Of a stretch of 37,575 bases of DNA, positions 35,551-37,575 are shown piece by piece. The stretch's first letter is position 1. Each line of letters opens with the position of its first letter. The DNA comes from Clostridia bacterium. GTDB lineage: Bacteria > Bacillota > Clostridia > Oscillospirales > CAG-272. The translations under genes were made by a program, and so were the position numbers. The notes under the pieces were generated by a model. The model saw only the letters and a program-made list of their open reading frames with translations, made no database searches and was not told where the DNA came from. The stretch spans positions 1 through 37,575 of the forward strand of contig JAFVOQ010000075.1 of assembly GCA_017505785.1 (NCBI GenBank). The letters run 5' to 3'.

Positions 35551-35627
35551 TTTGTAGGGGTCATTTACGAATGACCCGCGGGCGCTTTTCTCCCTCGGCG
35601 TTGCCGATGGCCATGCGCCCCTACGAA
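35551..35627. mobile_element. MITE-like repeat, 77 bp
   Basis: Ends TTTGTAGGGG (35551-35560) and CCCCTACGAA (35618-35627) are inverted copies with one G-T step. Inside, GGTCATT/AATGACC (35559-35576) forms a stem-loop, followed by CGCGGGCGCTTTTCTCCCTC and a GGCGTTGCCGATGGCC stretch. GTAGGGG-ended repeats of this form are, to my recollection, scattered in clostridial genomes. No ORF. Confidence 0.6.
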
Positions 35628-35656
35628 CGGTTCAAAAAGCCTTGCAAATCAAGGAA

Positions 35657-35749
35657 TTATTTATAGCTCTCCTCGATAGCAACAGCGACCGCAACCGTCA
35701 TGCCTACCATGGGGTTGTTACCTGCGCCGATGAGACCCATCATCTCGAC
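35657..35749 (-). pseudogene. C-terminal remnant of a GGGtGRT-like protein gene
   Basis: On the minus strand a frame ending TAA at 35657 reads VEMMGLIGAGNNPMVGMTVA and continues VAVAIEESYK. This resembles the C-terminus of the clostridial GGGtGRT protein family (recalled from memory). Immediately upstream the frame is broken: a different frame reads RLAGRGIHPEAVAKALIA and then meets a stop. Only about 30-45 codons remain, with no start or promoter. It lies between a MITE and an AT-rich foreign gene, so it looks like debris from an insertion or deletion. Confidence 0.45.
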
Positions 35750-35980
35750 GCTATCAGAGCTTTAGCCACAGCTTCGGGGTGAATGCCTCGGCCTGCAAGC
35801 CTTGCAGTGTAAGCTTTTTACGATAATTGCATTGCAAAATCTTTGTACGCTGAACACATCATTTTAAAGTTTGCTGCATGCATTATATCGTGTTTTGATT
35901 TGTTCGTACATGGTTTGAGATAAATTTGATTGCGACTTTTTTGCAAACTACGTGATTCACCCATTTACAATACAATGATT
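35750..35980. other. Non-coding spacer before the OLD-family gene
   Basis: Apart from the out-of-frame continuation of the remnant (to about 35810) I see no gene, repeat or strong hairpin. Base composition shifts from mixed to AT-rich across this stretch, marking the edge of the foreign-looking gene. Confidence 0.5.
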
Positions 35981-37575
35981 TCATGGCAATAATGTTTCTA
36001 TTGCAGAAACAAGGGCGTCAATTGATGACCTTTTGTAGGGATTCAAGGTGGCATTATAATCCTGTGGAATAGCACTTACAACAACAAACTTGACTCTCTT
36101 TTCTATTGCGTCATTCCAAGGCTTTCCTTGTGATCTAAAACAATCAGCTATTCTATCAGACCATTTTTTATTGCTTCTGAATTCAGATACATTGATTTTC
36201 ACCCCAAATTCTTCAAATATGGAAGACTCGTAAAAATCCTTCCTGTAGCAATCCTCCAACTCCGCATTGGGCGACCCATTACATATCGTATACGTTAAAT
36301 TTCTTAATGTTAACAATCCGTCTCTTTCTGCGGCTTCAAAAGCATGTCTTCCAGCATCATCATTATCAAGTAAAACATGATATTTACACTGCAGATTTCT
36401 ATAAAATGTTAATTTATATGGTAAGTTCCCGCATCCTCCCATATCGTCTATGATCAAAGTGCCATTTTGAATTGCGGTATTGATTTTTGTGCTCATTTGA
36501 GGCAAAAGTTTGCTCATAGCAATTCTATCATCTTCGCCTTCAACAATCAAAACATGTTCCGCATTTGTAAGGTTATCAGATACTCGTATGCCTAAAACAT
36601 CTCTAATTTCTTTTATCCTTTTAACTGGTGTAGCCTTTCCAGCATTCACAATTATATTTTCCTCTAAGCAAGCGCGGTTAATAAAAAGAGGGCTATGTGT
36701 AGTAAGAACTACTTGGTGAGTTTCTGAAAGGGCCATAATAGTATCATACAACTGTCGCGCACTTTCCGGGTGAAGGTGCGATTCTGGTTCTTCAATGGCT
36801 ATTACAGACACTCTATCCGAGTGTGCTGGAATATTTAACATTGCTAATGCGGTTAAACTCTTTATTCCATCGCCTTTTTGCTGTATCGGCGTTGGCGTAC
36901 CATCATCAATAATTATTTCCGTATTATATTTTGTAGATCTGCGCCTACCCTCGTTACAAATATGTATATGTACACTTTTAAGGCTAGGAAGATAATTTTT
37001 TAATGGTGAAGAAATGTGATTTGCAATATTATTCAACACTTCTTGACGAAGCTGTTCAATTTTCCGACTTGCTTCAATATACTCTGGGTTTTCATCTAGC
37101 CTTGTTAACGCTCTTGCGATAAGAATATCTATCACACGAAGCGCATCGGTCTCGGTTCTAACAGCTGGAATAAAATTAAAATCAATTTTGAAACAAACAT
37201 ATTCGATAATTTTCTTTTTGTTTTCGACATCCGAAAAAGCCGCGGTTCCCCTTTTAGGAATATCTATCTTTGCAGTTGTTCCGTTTGTTGAAACTCTTAC
37301 AGGGATATATCCGCTTAATCTTATACCAGTCAGTTCTCTAATTGCAACAATATCTCTGTCATCTAATTCAAAATTGAAATCCACAGATGAACTTCCTGTT
37401 GGATTCTTTTCTTGTAGTGATAACGGGTAATCTCTGCTCCACAAATATTGACTTCTCAAATAGTCTCTTGAAGCATTTACAAATGGTCTTGTATCACTAC
37501 AGTAGATTTTCATTAAAGACATTGCCAAAGCAAGAGCACGTAATATATTAGATTTTCCTTCGTTGTTTTTGCCTA
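35981..37575 (-). CDS. OLD-family AAA ATPase with TOPRIM nuclease domain (partial, runs off the window)
   Basis: At least 531 codons. The 5' end lies beyond the window, since the frame stays open to 37575 and includes a Walker A motif GKNNEGKSNILRALA at the very edge. Other ATPase motifs: a signature-like QQKGDGIKSLTALAML, Walker B VIAIEEPESHLHPES and H-loop VVLTTHSPLFIN. A C-terminal TOPRIM domain follows, with EHVLIVEGEDD and HVLLDNDDAGR. This order is that of OLD nucleases, including GajA of Gabija and the OLD protein of some retrons, which cut DNA in anti-phage defence. No UvrD-like GajB is seen on the downstream side. Codon use is far more AT-rich than the rest of the window, suggesting transfer. 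Confidence 0.85.
   Translation of the reverse strand, partial: GKNNEGKSNILRALALAMSLMKIYCSDTRPFVNASRDYLRSQYLWSRDYPLSLQEKNPTGSSSVDFNFELDDRDIVAIRELTGIRLSGYIPVRVSTNGTTAKIDIPKRGTAAFSDVENKKKIIEYVCFKIDFNFIPAVRTETDALRVIDILIARALTRLDENPEYIEASRKIEQLRQEVLNNIANHISSPLKNYLPSLKSVHIHICNEGRRRSTKYNTEIIIDDGTPTPIQQKGDGIKSLTALAMLNIPAHSDRVSVIAIEEPESHLHPESARQLYDTIMALSETHQVVLTTHSPLFINRACLEENIIVNAGKATPVKRIKEIRDVLGIRVSDNLTNAEHVLIVEGEDDRIAMSKLLPQMSTKINTAIQNGTLIIDDMGGCGNLPYKLTFYRNLQCKYHVLLDNDDAGRHAFEAAERDGLLTLRNLTYTICNGSPNAELEDCYRKDFYESSIFEEFGVKINVSEFRSNKKWSDRIADCFRSQGKPWNDAIEKRVKFVVVSAIPQDYNATLNPYKRSSIDALVSAIETLLP

Noticed and set aside
37188..37528. TTG at 37528 as the start of the OLD-family gene
   Set aside because: The frame stays open to the window edge and encodes the Walker A motif upstream of 37528, so the gene must begin outside the window.
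35981..37575. Complete Gabija system
   Set aside because: Only the GajA-like ATPase/TOPRIM gene is visible. The downstream side has no UvrD-like helicase and the upstream side is outside the window.

Overview
The window looks like a chromosomal segment of a low-to-mid-GC Gram-positive anaerobe of class Clostridia, probably a gut member of the Oscillospiraceae or a neighbouring order. Grounds: strong AGGAGG-type ribosome binding sites, near-consensus sigma-A promoters (five with TTGAC-type -35 boxes plus the his promoter, all with 17-bp spacers), a HisZ-dependent short HisG, a TrpR-like YerC regulator heading the his operon, short ArgC plus ArgJ, and palindromic intergenic repeats of the kind common in gut Clostridia. 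The taxon is an inference from gene content, not a search result.

Layout. (1) 145-7881, minus strand: a ten-gene histidine operon yerC/hisR-hisZ-hisG-hisD-hisC-hisB-hisH-hisA-hisF-hisIE, mostly with 1-7 bp overlaps. (2) 7882-8531: divergent control region. It holds a his promoter with a dyad between its -35 and -10, an isolated plus-strand terminator-like hairpin, a second dyad, a perfect consensus promoter, a 44-codon leader ORF rich in Ile/Leu/Val codons, and an intrinsic terminator just before ilvB. This reads as a ribosome-mediated attenuator. (3) 8532-20718, plus: ilvB-ilvN-ilvC-ilvD-leuA-leuC-leuD-leuB-ilvE-ilvA-ridA, the full set for valine, leucine and isoleucine from pyruvate and threonine, with RidA to clear the enamine/imine product of IlvA. 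(4) 20719-26365: terminator, consensus promoter, an ArgR-type box, then argC-argJ-argB-argD-argF, which carries glutamate to citrulline. Two membrane-anchored exported proteins follow, one of them a ComEC-like metallo-beta-lactamase-fold protein.

(5) 27958-28898: about 940 bp without a convincing gene, densely packed with hairpins and inverted repeats, including a 451-bp stretch bounded by a perfect 16-bp inverted repeat and a 129-bp MITE-like element. (6) 28899-32868, minus: four consecutive oxidoreductases of different families (Gfo/Idh/MocA, zinc-less MDR, extended SDR, PIG3-like quinone oxidoreductase), divergent from an AraC-type regulator at 32979. Its substrate is unknown. (7) 33834-35464, plus: an alkaline-phosphatase-superfamily hydrolase and a two-helix membrane protein, each with its own promoter. 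(8) 35465-35980: terminator, 77-bp MITE-like repeat, and a decayed C-terminal gene fragment. (9) 35981 to the window end, minus: an AT-rich OLD-family ATPase/TOPRIM nuclease, truncated by the window edge and probably horizontally acquired as a phage-defence gene.

Taken together, about 27 kb is a near-continuous amino-acid biosynthesis block (His, Ile/Val/Leu, Arg to citrulline), with each operon under a visibly different kind of control: repressor dyad, leader-peptide attenuation, and ArgR box. The accessory material begins after about 28 kb.
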